Assembly (NCBI GenBank): GCA_017431845.1
Contig: JAFRKG010000066.1
Span: 1-64,000, forward strand
Source: Methanosphaera sp.
GTDB taxonomy: Archaea; Methanobacteriota; Methanobacteria; Methanobacteriales; Methanobacteriaceae
Reading direction: 5' to 3'
DNA length: 64,000 nt
Shown here: piece by piece, positions 9,821 to 19,807 of the stretch
How positions within the stretch are numbered: position 1 is the stretch's first letter
Layout of the letters: each line of letters opens with the position of its first letter
Made by a program: the position numbers and the translations under genes
The notes under the pieces: generated by a model
What the model saw: only the letters and a program-made list of their open reading frames with translations
Database searches by the model: none
What the model was told of the DNA's origin: nothing

Positions 9821-9863
9821 AGTATTACAAAAAGACAAAAAAAGATATTTTTGTCAAGTACTC
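9821..9863 (-). repeat. Right terminal inverted repeat of TnpB element
   Basis: AGTATTAC at the inner side and TTTTGTCAAGTACTC at the outer side match the inverted left end exactly, with equal spacing between the two blocks. CTAAT follows at 9864. Confidence 0.75.
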
Positions 9864-9891
9864 CTAATATAAAAAAAAGAGTTGATAAAAA

Positions 9892-10140
9892 ATGATAATA
9901 GAAATCATATTCATGATAGGGCTAATAGTTGTTGCAGGAATAATCTTAAACCTCATACTCGACATAGGAAGTACCCTGCTAAAAATTGTAGCACACATCA
10001 TATCAGGATGGATACTACTAACACTAGTGAACTTAGTACCTGGAATATACATTCCAATAAATACACTTACAGTACTAATATCAGGATTTGGAGGAGTAGT
10101 AGGTACAGTACTACTAGCATTCCTATACCTAATATTCTAA
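9892..10140 (+). CDS. BofA-family small membrane protein
   Basis: The 82 residues are almost entirely hydrophobic, with two predicted spans and a C-terminal segment (WILLTLVNLVPGIYIPINTLTV) like the BofA family, named after the Bacillus pro-sigma-K processing inhibitor; the archaeal role is unknown. The ATG at 9892 follows a GAGTTGAT ribosome-binding site. Without the TnpB element the start would lie about 30 bp after the larB stop, so it was probably the second gene of a larB operon. Its last 4 bp overlap the convergent nnr gene. Confidence 0.65.
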   Translation: MIIEIIFMIGLIVVAGIILNLILDIGSTLLKIVAHIISGWILLTLVNLVPGIYIPINTLTVLISGFGGVVGTVLLAFLYLIF

Positions 10141-11609
10141 TCTTTTAATTTTTTTAAAATATCCCCCACACCATAACCAAAACCTTTTTCAGCCAATACA
10201 CTATCCGCAGCACGACCCAAAATGAATGATGCAATATAAGCTGCATCAAATGGTGAAACTTGTGTTGCTAAAGCAACAGTTAATCCTGCGAGAAGATCAC
10301 CTGTTCCTCCAATAGTCATACCCTGATTTCCAGTTTTATTTAATTTATAATCATCCACTGATGATATTATATCAACAACATCCTTCAACAATATTGTAAC
10401 ATTATATTCCACGGATAACTGTGTTAATAACCTAATTTTATCATCTAATTTTTTAGGAATATCCCTGCCAAACAAGCCCGTAAACTCGTGTTTATGGGGA
10501 GTTAACACCATATTATCTTTTAACAAGTCCCTGTCAATTAATTTTAAAGCATCCGCATCAATAACCAATGGTTTATCAATACTGGATAATATTTTATTGA
10601 ATAATATTCCTGTTTCCTTTTCAATCCCACTACCTGATCCAATAAGTACTGCATCAACCCGTTCAGATAATTCCATTACCGTGTCAAATGCGTCCATAGT
10701 CAATATTTTACCTTCAACACCTCGAACAATAAACTCTGGATTATACTGTTTAATTATGTTAGCAGAAGATTCGGGTGCAACAATATACACCAAATCCACA
10801 AGTTGTGTCAGACAACTATTAGCAGCAAAGACCACTGCCCCAATATAATCAGGATTTGAACCAACTATCAACACGGACCCGTTTTGTCCTTTATGAGAAT
10901 CAGTACCGGGAGTTTTAAGTTTTAGAAGGTCGCCTTCTCCAACATATTCCTCTGAAACTCTTGGTATTCCTATATCTAACACTTCTATTTCACCAGTATA
11001 AGACTTTTGAGCCTTAAGTAATCCTGTTTTCATCTTATGTAATGTTAGTGTAGTGTGAGCTACCACTGTCTTATCCACTACCTGTCCATTATCAGGGTTT
11101 AATCCTGAAGGAACATCTACAGACAGTACGATTGCCGGCGAGTAGTTTATTGTATCCACTGCACTTGAAATTGGTTGTCTGAGTTTTCCATTAACTCCGG
11201 TTCCCAGTATTGCATCCACTATAATATCAGAATTATCTGGTTGTATCTGTGTAGAATCTGTAATAATATTTAATTTAAGGTTTTTATCTGTTTGAGCTAT
11301 TATTTTTATTGATTCATAGTTTGTTCTGGAATCTGGATTTTTTATATTTTCTGGACGTGCCAATAGGAATAAATGTACTTTATATCCATGATTCAGGAGG
11401 TGTCTTGCTATAACAAAGCCGTCTCCACCATTTCCGCCAGTCCCTGAATATATTGATACCTTTTTTTTATTGGGGTATGTGTTTACAATATAATCTGCTA
11501 TCCTTGTTCCTGCATTTTCCATTAATACCAGTGTAGGTATATGATTATATTCAGTGTTTTTATCTGTTGCCCTCATTTCTAATGGTGTTAGTATGTCTTT
11601 CACTTTCAC
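10137..11609 (-). CDS. nnr: Bifunctional NAD(P)H-hydrate epimerase/dehydratase
   Basis: This repairs hydrated NAD(P)H: the N-terminal YjeF_N domain (about 1-215, YSGTGGNGGDGF) epimerises and the C-terminal ribokinase-like domain (about 230-490, with the GTGDLLAG nucleotide motif) dehydrates using ADP or ATP. The 490-residue fusion is the normal size. Translation starts at GTG (11609-11607), preceded by GAGGAGGGG; a second GTG two codons later is possible. The gene follows ftr with a 25-bp gap on the same strand. Strand composition changes near 11000. Confidence 0.92.
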   Translation of the reverse strand: MKVKDILTPLEMRATDKNTEYNHIPTLVLMENAGTRIADYIVNTYPNKKKVSIYSGTGGNGGDGFVIARHLLNHGYKVHLFLLARPENIKNPDSRTNYESIKIIAQTDKNLKLNIITDSTQIQPDNSDIIVDAILGTGVNGKLRQPISSAVDTINYSPAIVLSVDVPSGLNPDNGQVVDKTVVAHTTLTLHKMKTGLLKAQKSYTGEIEVLDIGIPRVSEEYVGEGDLLKLKTPGTDSHKGQNGSVLIVGSNPDYIGAVVFAANSCLTQLVDLVYIVAPESSANIIKQYNPEFIVRGVEGKILTMDAFDTVMELSERVDAVLIGSGSGIEKETGILFNKILSSIDKPLVIDADALKLIDRDLLKDNMVLTPHKHEFTGLFGRDIPKKLDDKIRLLTQLSVEYNVTILLKDVVDIISSVDDYKLNKTGNQGMTIGGTGDLLAGLTVALATQVSPFDAAYIASFILGRAADSVLAEKGFGYGVGDILKKLKD

Positions 11610-11634
11610 ATCCCCTCCTCAAAAATCTATTTCT

Positions 11635-12516
11635 TTATTCTATTAGGTTTATCTTATATTTTCCCAGGTTGCCACCATAGTTTCCTGCAGAAATTTTAAC
11701 AACATCAGGTACTGATTTTATTGCATTAATTGCATTTTGTGTAGCTTTTTTAACACTTTCTTCTGTGAGTCCGTCAAATACTATTTCATATACTCCGTTA
11801 ACTTCTTCGGGCAGTTTTGTTGTTTCTACGGTGTCTTTGAGTGTTGGACAATATTCTTCATTTGTTGTTGCGTGCATGAATTTATATTTTTTAGATCCTA
11901 CTTTTGAACCTGATGCAACTATCCCACCAGGAAATGGAGTTATAACTCCAGGAACATCTTTTATTGCATTAACTGCTGCTTCTGCTGCTATTAGTGCTGA
12001 TGCTTGTGTTTTTGCCATTATGAATAGGTTTCCACCGGCTACTGCATTTACTATTCCGAAGTTTTCTTCTATAAGGAAGTCTCCTGACATTACAGGTATC
12101 TTATACATTTGCTTATCGTATAATTCTACTTTTTCCTGGTATCCATCTGCAAAGAATGCTAATTTAAAGCCTAAGTTTGTCTGTTTTTCACTATCAGGTA
12201 ACAAGTTAAAAACTGCTGTTGTTGGTGCGGTCAATACTGCTTGTCCTATTCGTTCAAGTAATTGTTCTTCTACCTTTTCTGTTTTGTTCTGACATATTAT
12301 TATTGAATAGCCCGGTCTTCCGTCTGGCGTGTTTTCTGGGCCTACATACTGGTCAATACCTGCTTCTGCAGGACATCCTATGAATGATGTTGCAAATCCT
12401 GTTGCTTCTGTTGCAGCTATTTTTGCCAAGTTTTTTGTTGCTGCTGTGATTAATAAATGTGATGCTTTCGTATTGAATGCTTCTGCATATGTGTCTTCTA
12501 TTATTGGTGAATTCAT
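11635..12516 (-). CDS. ftr: Formylmethanofuran:tetrahydromethanopterin formyltransferase
   Basis: Ftr moves the formyl group between methanofuran and tetrahydromethanopterin, the second step of CO2 reduction or, in reverse, of methanol oxidation. The IEDTYAEAF start, [46 protein letters not shown] and the [14 protein letters not shown] end follow the family along its full length (293, usual about 297). Methanobacteriales can carry a second, diverged Ftr-like protein, so this may be either paralogue; motif conservation favours an active enzyme. Confidence 0.92.
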   Translation of the reverse strand: MNSPIIEDTYAEAFNTKASHLLITAATKNLAKIAATEATGFATSFIGCPAEAGIDQYVGPENTPDGRPGYSIIICQNKTEKVEEQLLERIGQAVLTAPTTAVFNLLPDSEKQTNLGFKLAFFADGYQEKVELYDKQMYKIPVMSGDFLIEENFGIVNAVAGGNLFIMAKTQASALIAAEAAVNAIKDVPGVITPFPGGIVASGSKVGSKKYKFMHATTNEEYCPTLKDTVETTKLPEEVNGVYEIVFDGLTEESVKKATQNAINAIKSVPDVVKISAGNYGGNLGKYKINLIE

Positions 12517-12579
12517 AAATAAGTAATCTCCATGAAAATTTTTTATTAAAAAAAAAGAGTTTATAATTAGAGTATTTGA

Positions 12580-13587
12580 CTATTCTACTTGGTCTAATAC
12601 TCCTGTTCCAAAGAATGGTAGTAATATAACTCCTAATATTAAAACCATCCATAATGATATCATACGTTCTATTAATGTTGCTGCAGTACTTACTGATGCT
12701 GATATTCCAGCCATTGAATATAGGAGAATCATAACTCCATCGATTGATCCTAGTCCACCAGGCAGTAATGGTATAATACCTATTAATGATGAAACCAGGA
12801 ATACTGCTGCAATCATTCCTAATGACACGTTAACTCCAAATGCCATGAATACTATGTATACTCTTAGAAGTTCCAAAAACCATACAAGGAATGATATTGC
12901 TGATGCTACAATTAACAATCGTTTATTACTTAACAGGTATTTCAGACTGTTCTGAAAACCAAGTAATGAAGTGAGAGCTGTTTCTTCGTATTTATCCACT
13001 TTATTAGTGAAACGTTTAATTTGTCTAAATACCCATTTAACAGTAGATAATGCAATTGCTTCATTAAAACATAAGAGTATAATGAATAGTAATGCTATTA
13101 TAAACAGTAATAATGATATTAACAATAGTGAAAATAGTGAAGCACTTAAATGCAGATAGAGCATAAGATAAGCTATTGCAAAAATAGCTAATACCATAAA
13201 TGGGAATGTGTCAAATATTTTATCACCCATTACTGATGCAAATGTTCTTTTAAAGTCCTCGTTTGAACTTTTACTAAGCAGATACGCACGTACAGGTTCT
13301 CCACCACTACGTCCACTAGGTGTTAAATCATTTATAGCAAGCCCGATTATTGTCATTGCAAATAGAGGCAGTTGTTTATGTGGTATGTTTAATGATTTAC
13401 ATATTATACTCCAACGAGTATTCCATAAGGCTAAAATAATAATTTGCACAACTATTGCCAATATCACATAATTCATGTTAGCTGTTTGCAGTGCAGATAA
13501 TATTTGGTCGGGTCCTATGAACATTATCATAGCTATTAAAATTATTAGACCTATTGCAAGTAATACTCCTATTTTTTTATAATCCAT
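12580..13587 (-). CDS. Flippase-like integral membrane protein (UPF0104)
   Basis: This is a polytopic protein with about eight hydrophobic spans, of the lysylphosphatidylglycerol-synthetase transmembrane family found in archaeal cell-envelope loci. The LTPSGRSGGEPVRAYLL segment after the third span and LPGGLGSIDGVM near the end are hallmarks. No catalytic soluble domain is attached, so lipid or glycolipid translocation is the likely role (inference). I prefer the ATG at 13587, preceded by GGATGAT; an upstream GTG at 13602 would add five residues. Confidence 0.8.
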   Translation of the reverse strand: MDYKKIGVLLAIGLIILIAMIMFIGPDQILSALQTANMNYVILAIVVQIIILALWNTRWSIICKSLNIPHKQLPLFAMTIIGLAINDLTPSGRSGGEPVRAYLLSKSSNEDFKRTFASVMGDKIFDTFPFMVLAIFAIAYLMLYLHLSASLFSLLLISLLLFIIALLFIILLCFNEAIALSTVKWVFRQIKRFTNKVDKYEETALTSLLGFQNSLKYLLSNKRLLIVASAISFLVWFLELLRVYIVFMAFGVNVSLGMIAAVFLVSSLIGIIPLLPGGLGSIDGVMILLYSMAGISASVSTAATLIERMISLWMVLILGVILLPFFGTGVLDQVE

Positions 13588-13728
13588 AGTATCATCCAAC
13601 ACTTTTAAGAGAAATATGATTCTTTATTATATAAGTATTATGTTAAAAGTAATTAATTAAATTATATATTGGAAAAAAATTATTAATATGTTATAATATA
13701 AGTAGAAGTATTATATGAGGACAAACTT

Positions 13729-14406
13729 ATGATAAATGTTATAATTATTGGTGGGGGAAGAGTCGGATTACACTTGATAGATACCCTTAGAAAACGTCAT
13801 AATTACAGTATTACCCTTATAGAAAATCATAAGTCCATTTATGATATTGTTGATAAAAAATATGATGATGTTAAAATCATAAAGGGAGATGCAACAGATA
13901 GAAAAATATTAATTAAGGCTGGCATCGAAACGGCTGATATTCTGGTTATTGCAACCAGTATTGATGAAGTTAACTTATTAGTGGGTATCATTGCACAAGA
14001 TTATAATTTGAATAAGATTATTGCACGAACTACAAATCCATCACATATGAAAATGTTTAAAAAGTTAGGCTTGAATGAGGTAGTTAGTCCCGAACTTGCA
14101 GCTTGTAGTGATATTGAGAAGAAGATTATTCCACAAAACATTTCCGAAATTGCAGTTACTGGTAAGGGAGATTATGAACTTATGGATGTTACTGTTAAGT
14201 CCAGTAAAGTAATTGGTAAACGTATTGGTGATATTAGTCCTAGTAACGATTTTATAGTTGTAATGTGTCATAAGGATGATAAATTTTTGATTGCTGAAAA
14301 TAATATTGTTTTAGAAAAAGAGGATGTTGTTAGTGTGCTTGTTAGAACTAAAGCAATTAAGAAAACTAAAAAGTATTTTACAAAATCCGGAATTCTGCCT
14401 ATATGA
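13729..14406 (+). CDS. trkA: TrkA potassium-uptake regulatory protein
   Basis: This is the cytoplasmic NAD-binding subunit that gates Trk/Ktr potassium channels. A Rossmann TrkA-N domain with GGGRVG at residues 8-13 and an acidic end at the second strand (IEN) occupies about 1-130. A TrkA-C ligand-binding domain covers about 135-215 (DYELMDVTVKSSKVIGKRIGD). The GAGGACAAACTT leader provides the ribosome site. No membrane subunit is adjacent. Confidence 0.9.
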   Translation: MINVIIIGGGRVGLHLIDTLRKRHNYSITLIENHKSIYDIVDKKYDDVKIIKGDATDRKILIKAGIETADILVIATSIDEVNLLVGIIAQDYNLNKIIARTTNPSHMKMFKKLGLNEVVSPELAACSDIEKKIIPQNISEIAVTGKGDYELMDVTVKSSKVIGKRIGDISPSNDFIVVMCHKDDKFLIAENNIVLEKEDVVSVLVRTKAIKKTKKYFTKSGILPI

Positions 14407-14433
14407 TAAAAAGGGTGGTTATGTTGAAGAGTT

Positions 14434-15066
14434 TCATAATCTGGATGCTATCATAACAGATAAGGATATTTGTTCTGGAACTTGTGATATTGCGTATGGT
14501 CCATGACCTGAGAATAATTGTACTGCATCCAAGTCTGCTATTTTTAATATTGATTCTCTCATTTCCTGAATATTTCCTGTTGGAAGGTCTGTTCTTCCAA
14601 AGTTTCCTCCGGAGAATATTGTATCTCCACTTATCAGACTTTTTCCATCAAATAAGCATATTCCTCCACGTGTATGTCCAGGGGTGTGTATTACTTCGTA
14701 GTCTCCTATTTTGTCGCCTTCGTTTAGTTCTTTGATTTCTAAGTCTGGAACTTCCATTCCGAAGGATGCTGCTACTGTTGCATTTGCATCTTTTTCTTCT
14801 ACTGTTTTTAGGTCTAATGGGTGCATGTATATTTCATATCCGTATTCGTCTTGTAATTGTTTGCATGCTCCGATATGATCAAAGTGGCAGTGTGTGGCTA
14901 CTATTTTTTTTATATCTGTCATGGCTAGTCCTGCTTGGCTGATTTCATTTTTTAGGTATTCTATGTTTTCTCCACTTCCCGGATCTATTAGTGTATCGCC
15001 TATTATGTAAGTGTTTGAATCTCTTCCTTTTCCCATTATGATTATTATATCATCTACTTTATCCAT
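14434..15066 (-). CDS. Metallo-beta-lactamase-fold hydrolase (glyoxalase II-like)
   Basis: A single MBL domain has the dinuclear metal motif THCHFDHIG (about residues 59-67), then the HTPGHTRGG His block, a GDTIFSGGNFGRTD Asp block and the final SGHGP His. The pattern resembles hydroxyacylglutathione hydrolase-like thioesterases of archaea. The substrate is unknown. The gene is convergent with trkA and separated by 27 bp. Confidence 0.85.
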   Translation of the reverse strand: MDKVDDIIIIMGKGRDSNTYIIGDTLIDPGSGENIEYLKNEISQAGLAMTDIKKIVATHCHFDHIGACKQLQDEYGYEIYMHPLDLKTVEEKDANATVAASFGMEVPDLEIKELNEGDKIGDYEVIHTPGHTRGGICLFDGKSLISGDTIFSGGNFGRTDLPTGNIQEMRESILKIADLDAVQLFSGHGPYAISQVPEQISLSVMIASRL

Positions 15067-15220
15067 TATATCACCTGATAGTATAATTATAATTTTGTAT
15101 GTGAAAAAATAATTATGATTTTTTATAATTCTATCGTTATTTTATTTGAAATTTTTTCTGTTATACTAATATCTATGTCGGTGTAAACTTTTTAATATTT
15201 TGTTTAACATAGTTAATCGT

Positions 15221-17011
15221 ATGCAGATAAAGACTATTCTTCTAAATGATATTGACTATATAACCCGTAATGATAGGGCAGTTATAAGATTGTTTGGTAC
15301 TGATCCTGAAAGTAATGAGAATATTATTGCTTATGATAGTACATTTGTTCCTTATATGTATGTATTAGCTTATGATGTGGATAAATGTTTAACTCAGTTA
15401 AGGGAGTTTGGTTTGGATAATCTTGAAGTGGAAAAAAAGATTGATATTGGTGTTGAAAGAGAATTTATTAAGATTACTTTGAATCATCCTCAGGAAGTTC
15501 CAAAGTTAAGGGACAGTATCAGAGACTTGAAAGAGGTTAAGGAAATACGTGAGTATGACATACCATTTTATAGAAGGTACCTTATAGATAAACAGATTAC
15601 GCCGAGAAATATTATTAAACTAAAAGGTCATATTATTAACAAAGAAAACTATGAAACAAGTATAGATGACGATGTCATATTATTTAAAATAGAAGAAGAG
15701 CCTGAAGACACAAACAATACAATAACCAGAAACAAAATACTCAGCTTTGATATTGAAGTATACAACGCTGAAGGTATGCCCTCAGCTGAAAAAGATCCAA
15801 TCATCATGATGAGTCTAAGCGGAAACTATGGCTACAACAAAGTATTATCAACAAAAAAATCAACAAGAGATTTTGTAGAAACACTAGATTCAGAAGAAGA
15901 AATGCTGAAACGTTTTGTAGAAATTATTAAAGAAGAAAATCCTGACCTGCTAGTAGGATACAATTCAGACAACTTTGACCTGCCATACATAAAAAAAAGA
16001 GCAGACACCCTAAAAGTCAAATTAAATCTGGGCATAGACAATAGTAGTGTAAAGTTCATGAAGCGTGGATTTAATAATGCAGGAGTTATAAAAGGAAGAG
16101 TTCATGTTGACTTATACTTACTCATAAGGCAGTACATGCGCTTAGAACGTTACACATTAGAACGTGTTTATGAAGAGTTATTTGATGAAGTGAAAATTGA
16201 CGTTCCTGGAGACAAAATATACAAATACTGGGATTCAGATGATGAAAAATTAGAGGAATTATTTGATTATTCCATGGATGATGCAGTAACCACCACAAAG
16301 ATAGGTGATAAGATTACTCCACTAACTATTGCACAAAGCAGGCTCGTAGGACAACCATTATTTGACATTGCCCGTATGACCACCGGGCAGATGATAGAAT
16401 GGTACCTGATTCTTAAAGCTTATGAACAAAACAATATAGTACCAAACAAGCCGACAAATATGGAGTATAATGAACGCAGATTATCAAAAAGAAATGAAGG
16501 AGGATATGTTAAAGAACCGGAAAAAGGCTTGTTTGAACACATTGCCTATCTTGACTTTAAAAGCCTGTATCCAACAATAATTATTGCACAGAACATATCC
16601 CCTGATACTTTTACTGATGGTGAAGGTTTAAGTGAAGATGAATACTATACATGTCCAGAAATTGGGTATAAATTCAGAAAAGAACCTAAAGGATTCATAC
16701 CATCAATTATAGGATATATATTGGATGAACGACAGAAAATTAAGAAACTGATGAAAGAAGAAACCGTGCCGGAACAGAAAAAGGCTTATGATTTTGAACA
16801 ACAGGGACTGAAAAGATTAGCAAATTCAATGTATGGTGTTTATGGATATTCCAGATTCCGTTGGTATAAAAAAGAATGTGGTGCTTCAATTACTGCATGG
16901 GGACGAGAATATATTCAGGATGCTATGAAAAAATCAGAACAATATGGTTTTAAGCCAATATATGCAGATACTGATGGTTTTTATGCTACTTATATTGGAG
17001 ATTTAAATTAA
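15221..17011 (+). CDS. polB: DNA polymerase B, N-terminal (large) part of split enzyme
   Basis: This holds the 3'-5' exonuclease and most of the polymerase domain of family-B DNA polymerase. Exo I (SFDIEVYNAE), Exo II (GYNSDNFDLPY) and Exo III (YSMDDAV) are followed by polymerase motifs A (DFKSLYPTI), B (LKRLANSMYGVYGY) and C (YADTDGFYATY). It stops 7 residues after motif C, so the thumb must come from a separate small gene. That split is characteristic of Methanobacteriales and is not damage here. The ATG at 15221 is favoured; a TTG at 15200 is in frame but neither has a good Shine-Dalgarno. Synonymous codon choice flips from T/G- to A/C-rich near 15690. Confidence 0.93.
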   Translation: MQIKTILLNDIDYITRNDRAVIRLFGTDPESNENIIAYDSTFVPYMYVLAYDVDKCLTQLREFGLDNLEVEKKIDIGVEREFIKITLNHPQEVPKLRDSIRDLKEVKEIREYDIPFYRRYLIDKQITPRNIIKLKGHIINKENYETSIDDDVILFKIEEEPEDTNNTITRNKILSFDIEVYNAEGMPSAEKDPIIMMSLSGNYGYNKVLSTKKSTRDFVETLDSEEEMLKRFVEIIKEENPDLLVGYNSDNFDLPYIKKRADTLKVKLNLGIDNSSVKFMKRGFNNAGVIKGRVHVDLYLLIRQYMRLERYTLERVYEELFDEVKIDVPGDKIYKYWDSDDEKLEELFDYSMDDAVTTTKIGDKITPLTIAQSRLVGQPLFDIARMTTGQMIEWYLILKAYEQNNIVPNKPTNMEYNERRLSKRNEGGYVKEPEKGLFEHIAYLDFKSLYPTIIIAQNISPDTFTDGEGLSEDEYYTCPEIGYKFRKEPKGFIPSIIGYILDERQKIKKLMKEETVPEQKKAYDFEQQGLKRLANSMYGVYGYSRFRWYKKECGASITAWGREYIQDAMKKSEQYGFKPIYADTDGFYATYIGDLN

Positions 17012-17077
17012 ATTTAAAATAATATATGTATAAAAAAACATATATGTTAATAGAATAAATAAAGGGAACACATTTTT

Positions 17078-17455
17078 ATGAAGTTTACACCATTGCAAAT
17101 GATAGTAATGATTGTTGTATTAGCAGGAATAGTTTATGGTACTTATTCTGCTACAATGGCACAATTACCTGACATTACAGGTACAGTTGTCGGTAATACA
17201 AGTAGTCATAATCAAACAAACATGATTCGTGGAACAATATATGTAGAAGATGATTCACATAACAACATATCGATTATTATCACTAACTCGACTAAGATTT
17301 ACAAGGAAGGTAAGGATGACAAGTTAAGCGATGGAAAAATTAGTCAGTTAAATAAGAATTGTAAGGTAGAAATTCATACTGTTGGAGAAGCTACCAACAC
17401 TATTCCTCCCCAAATTGTTGCTGAAAAAATTATAATTAAAAAGAAAGATAAGTAA
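17078..17455 (+). CDS. Membrane-anchored or secreted small protein, unknown
   Basis: An uncleaved-looking N-terminal helix (about residues 7-28) is followed by a polar domain of about 95 residues with several N-glycosylation sequons (NTS, NQT, NIS, NST). The repeated beta pattern, RGTIYVEDDS through KISQLNKNCKVEIHT to AEKIIIKKK, looks like a small OB-type or DUF5666-like barrel exposed outside the cell. AAGGGAACAC precedes the ATG. It is 66 bp downstream of polB but is probably functionally unrelated. Confidence 0.6.
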   Translation: MKFTPLQMIVMIVVLAGIVYGTYSATMAQLPDITGTVVGNTSSHNQTNMIRGTIYVEDDSHNNISIIITNSTKIYKEGKDDKLSDGKISQLNKNCKVEIHTVGEATNTIPPQIVAEKIIIKKKDK

Positions 17456-17499
17456 TCTTTCTATAATAACTTATTTTGGTTAAGAAAAAAAAATTTAGT

Positions 17500-18084
17500 T
17501 TATTTTTGTAATTCTTTAGGATATCTGTATTCTTTAGATATTATTCCATCAGATATTCTTATTCCCTCATTTTCTAGTAAAAACTCTTTATATTGACCAT
17601 CCGTATTTCCGGCATATCCTCCAACGGTCCAATCTGAACGTACTGTTCTATGGCATGGTATTACTAATGGATAATAATTATTGGATAATACGTTTGCTAC
17701 TGGTCTTGCACTTCTTGGTTTTCCTATTAGTTCTGCTAGTTTTTTGTAAGATGTTACTTTTCCGTATGGTATTTTATTTTGTTGTCTGAGAACATCTTGT
17801 TGGAATTCTGTTAAGTCGCTGAAGTCTAGTTTGTTAATATCGTATTTCACTTTTTTTCCTAAGATAATGTCTTTTATGTCTGACATTGTTTTGTATATGA
17901 ATTCGTTGGGATTTGTTTCTGTTATTACTCCGCTGAAACGTATTCTTCCATAGTTTTGTTTTCTTGTGTTTAATTCGGGTAATAATACTTGTTCTAGAAT
18001 ATCAGTTTTACTATTCCATACTATACCTATTTCACCAATTAAAGAGTTGAAAGATATATATTTATGTATACCTAAATTGGACAC
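17500..18084 (-). CDS. ogt: O6-methylguanine-DNA methyltransferase
   Basis: This suicide enzyme removes O6-alkyl groups from guanine. The acceptor Cys144 lies in PCHR within NYYPLVIPCHRTVRSD; the helix-turn-helix segment IPYGKVTSYKKLAELIGKPRSARPVANVL precedes it, and GGYAGN follows. The N-terminal domain is poorly conserved, as usual. The 194-residue frame opens with GTG at 18084 next to a weak G-rich ribosome site. Confidence 0.9.
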   Translation of the reverse strand: MSNLGIHKYISFNSLIGEIGIVWNSKTDILEQVLLPELNTRKQNYGRIRFSGVITETNPNEFIYKTMSDIKDIILGKKVKYDINKLDFSDLTEFQQDVLRQQNKIPYGKVTSYKKLAELIGKPRSARPVANVLSNNYYPLVIPCHRTVRSDWTVGGYAGNTDGQYKEFLLENEGIRISDGIISKEYRYPKELQK

Positions 18085-18233
18085 CCCCTATTTTATCAAA
18101 AGGATAGTTATGAGTAATTAATATTATATTTCAAGTAACATATAAAAATATCTAGAAAAGAAAAGTAATAAATATTATAATAAAAGTATTAATTAGTTTC
18201 GATAAAAAAAAGAACAAACATCCAATAAGAAAA

Positions 18234-18376
<143 letters not shown>

Positions 18377-18486
18377 AATCATGTAAAAAAGATACTAAGA
18401 CCAAATCTACTAGGATATAATAATATCTATATAACAAAGATATATATAAATTTTTTCATAAAAAAAATAAGAAAGAATAAAAAAAT

Positions 18487-19698
18487 CTAAATTTTTTCAT
18501 CCTCATCAAGAGCAACCCTCATAGTATCAGAATCTTGAGGCATATACCTTAAGAAATCATCAGCTGCCCTTCTCACATCAGAAGAACCAATAATATAACG
18601 GCCAGCAATAATAATATCAGCACCATTATCTAATGCAGTATTAACCTTTTCAGGAGTTACTCCACCAGCAACAGCAATTAAACCTCTTTCATTTAACTTA
18701 GATTTAATATCCCTAATATTACCCCATTCAGATTGTTGCTCATTATCATTATCATTCATTGTTTCAGAATCAATATTTCTATGTAATAATACAATATTAG
18801 GTTTTAATTTAAGTTGTTCAAGTTTTGCCGGAATATCCTGTACATTCATCATGTCAAGAATAGAATAAATTCCCTGTTTAGAACATTCATGAATAGCCTT
18901 TTCAATAGATTCATTAGTACCTAAACCAGAAATTGCAACCGCATCAGCAGTTTCATCAGCAGCCATTTTAACTTCAACTCTTCCAACATCTAATGTTTTT
19001 AAATCAGCAATAATAAAAGCACCAGGTCTTTCTTCCCTAATTTTACTAATAATTTCTACACCAAACTTCTTAACTAGAGGAGTACCAGCTTCGATTAAAA
19101 TTCTTTCACGTTTTGGTAAATCTCTTATAATACTACGCATTTTATCTTCATTATCAAGATCTAATGCAACCTGTAAGTAAGGTGGATTCCACAATTTCAT
19201 AGCCTTGAATCCCATTATTGGATGTGTTCCCCTATCTTTTTCAGCTAATACTTTATCAACAGATGGATATTTATCAAATGCACGTTTAATTGCAAGTTTT
19301 GTAGCACCATAATTATATTGATAAATTTTACGATAATCTTTAGCAGAAGGATCAATGAAAACATTAACCATTAGAACTAAATCTTCAACCATATCTCTTG
19401 GAATAATTTCCTCTTCTACAGCATCAGCCACAGCCCTTCCAACTGCTGTTTGAGCCGGACCAAAAATTTTACTTGCATCATCCAAGTTTTGTACTGTTAC
19501 TTTAGGTACAATAAGTGTTGCAGGTTTTGTTGGTAAGTTAGGTCTTATAACAGATAACAATGGTGTATGTCCAACAGACATGCTTGCCATATTTGTTGCA
19601 AATGCTGTTCCTACAGGACCATTTTTATCTCCAATTATTAAATCGATATGAGCTAATTCAGGCCCATCACCAATTAAAGCTTCTCCTATTTCATACAT
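18487..19698 (-). CDS. fae-hps: Fused formaldehyde-activating enzyme / 3-hexulose-6-phosphate synthase
   Basis: The N-terminal Fae domain (about 1-165, with the catalytic His17 in AHIDLIIG) joins formaldehyde to tetrahydromethanopterin. The C-terminal Hps domain (about 166-390, [35 protein letters not shown]) interconverts ribulose 5-phosphate plus formaldehyde and hexulose 6-phosphate. In methanogens lacking the oxidative pentose pathway this fusion makes ribose phosphate from fructose 6-phosphate. A 7-bp inverted repeat (AATGATC/GATCATT, 19725-19745) lies just upstream and could bind a regulator. Confidence 0.95.
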   Translation of the reverse strand: MYEIGEALIGDGPELAHIDLIIGDKNGPVGTAFATNMASMSVGHTPLLSVIRPNLPTKPATLIVPKVTVQNLDDASKIFGPAQTAVGRAVADAVEEEIIPRDMVEDLVLMVNVFIDPSAKDYRKIYQYNYGATKLAIKRAFDKYPSVDKVLAEKDRGTHPIMGFKAMKLWNPPYLQVALDLDNEDKMRSIIRDLPKRERILIEAGTPLVKKFGVEIISKIREERPGAFIIADLKTLDVGRVEVKMAADETADAVAISGLGTNESIEKAIHECSKQGIYSILDMMNVQDIPAKLEQLKLKPNIVLLHRNIDSETMNDNDNEQQSEWGNIRDIKSKLNERGLIAVAGGVTPEKVNTALDNGADIIIAGRYIIGSSDVRRAADDFLRYMPQDSDTMRVALDEDEKI

Positions 19699-19807
19699 AA
19701 GTTATTCTCCATTATATTTTTGATAATGATCCATTGTAGATCATTAGATATTGGATTAAAATTTTTATTATAATGATAATATATATGTTATTTTTCAATA
19801 ATATAAT

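Larger units (their letters stand above)
8101..9863. mobile_element. TnpB-carrying element with 43-bp inverted ends and 5-bp target duplication
   Basis: The ends at 8101-8143 and 9821-9863 are inverted copies: 15 outer and 8 inner bases are identical, with a diverged 20-base centre of equal length. CTAAT occurs immediately outside both ends (8096-8100 and 9864-9868), as expected for a target duplication made by a DDE-type transposase. The only gene inside is a TnpB-family protein, whose usual IS200/IS605 carriers have neither such inverted ends nor a duplication. Two palindromes, at 8232-8248 and 9685-9696, flank tnpB and could be relics of original IS605-type hairpin ends. No DDE transposase is inside, so movement would require one in trans. 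Confidence 0.75.
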
